Shown in pieces: positions 56,047 through 56,338 of a stretch of DNA of 56,338 nt (the stretch's first letter is position 1; the number at the start of each line of letters is the position of its first letter). Made by a program: the position numbers and the translations under genes. The DNA is taken from assembly GCA_947501325.1 (NCBI GenBank), contig CANMVC010000006.1, positions 1-56,338 on the forward strand, read 5' to 3'. Origin of the DNA: an uncultured Sphingomonadaceae bacterium. GTDB taxonomy: Bacteria; Pseudomonadota; Alphaproteobacteria; Sphingomonadales; Sphingomonadaceae. Below the pieces are notes generated by a model that saw only the letters and a program-made list of their open reading frames with translations, was not told the origin of the DNA and ran no database searches.

Positions 56047-56338
56047 GCTAGGGGCCGGAAAACAGTTCTGATCTGATAATTGGATCGATTGGCGGCCCTG
56101 CTTGTGACGCCGCACCCGACATTTCAGAGCTCCAGCGAACTCTTCTTAGCCAAGCGTCTCGAATTATAGGCCCGGAATTTATCTGATATTTTCTTCCGAA
56201 GCTTTCTCAACCGTCTGCTGAATGTCCACTTTTGCGCCCATAGCGGGATCTAGGCTTGTGACCGCTTTATCCCGAAAGCATGCGTAATTGGGCTAGGCTG
56301 ATTACGAGTCGAGTTCCCGTTAGATTGCATAGCTTAAT
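56047..56338. other. Intergenic tail without recognised features
   Basis: Nothing convincing is visible in these last 292 bases on either strand: no gene start, repeat or RNA. A neighbouring gene may begin beyond the window. Confidence 0.4.

Overview
The window looks like chromosome from a sphingomonad alphaproteobacterium (Sphingomonadaceae, in the Sphingopyxis / Sphingorhabdus / Parasphingorhabdus direction). This rests on the protein style (MucR, NrsF, ZapE and a TonB-dependent receptor with the Sphingomonas-type plug), on the mdh-sucD-sucA-sucB-lpdA block, and on dense CTTCGACAGGCTCAG-type palindromes between genes. The placement is inference: there is no rRNA gene and no tRNA gene was recognised.

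Layout. 1-719: a repeat-dense intergenic region. 720-6176: an esterase, then a cluster of two nucleotidyltransferases, a lipid-linked-glycan type flippase, a HIT protein and a CDP-alcohol phosphotransferase, which together suggest an undescribed phospho-alcohol or glycan decoration pathway. 6433-8828: sdhB, a hotdog thioesterase and zapE. 8830-10979: an APH-like kinase and a protein of unknown function, translationally coupled. 11640-20286: the TCA block mdh, a small membrane protein, sucD, sucA, sucB and lpdA, interrupted by two small GIY-YIG nuclease genes, each framed by palindromic elements. No sucC, sdhA, sdhC or sdhD lies in the window. 20365-24845: a serine hydrolase with a candidate promoter/operator, a PepSY membrane protein, a TRIC-type channel and SppA. 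24920-28786 (minus strand): a bufferin operon, bufA-bufB-bufC-doxX, followed by an ECF sigma factor and its NrsF anti-sigma; a GTAACC-N16-CGAA promoter lies upstream of bufA. 29018-31188: groES-groEL with CIRCE, an RpoH-like promoter and a terminator. 31287-40388: a DUF885 protein, L-serine dehydratase, an MBL-fold hydrolase, a MATE exporter, an MDR-family reductase, an MFS transporter and a DJ-1/PfpI protein. 40542-43786: a MacAB-like tripartite exporter. 43864-50743: a FAD monooxygenase, a large TonB-dependent receptor, MucR and a two-subunit CoA transferase. 50833-56046: an esterase-like phytase, rpmB, a small Pmp3/YqaE protein, tadA, a LytS/LytTR two-component pair and a PhnZ-like HD protein.

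How it works together. The central block supplies four TCA enzymes plus the shared E3 subunit. The buf operon is a self-contained metal-stress circuit: sigma factor, membrane anti-sigma, modified metal-binding peptide, its maturation enzymes and a DoxX protein. Running through the whole window are bipartite palindromic elements (two inverted hairpins around a short spacer). Several lie inside operons, one supplies a Shine-Dalgarno sequence, and two loci carry a GIY-YIG gene between or inside them. I consider this GIY-YIG/palindrome association the best candidate for an undescribed system here.

Limits: all assignments come from reading motifs by eye. No database search, folding or statistics were run.
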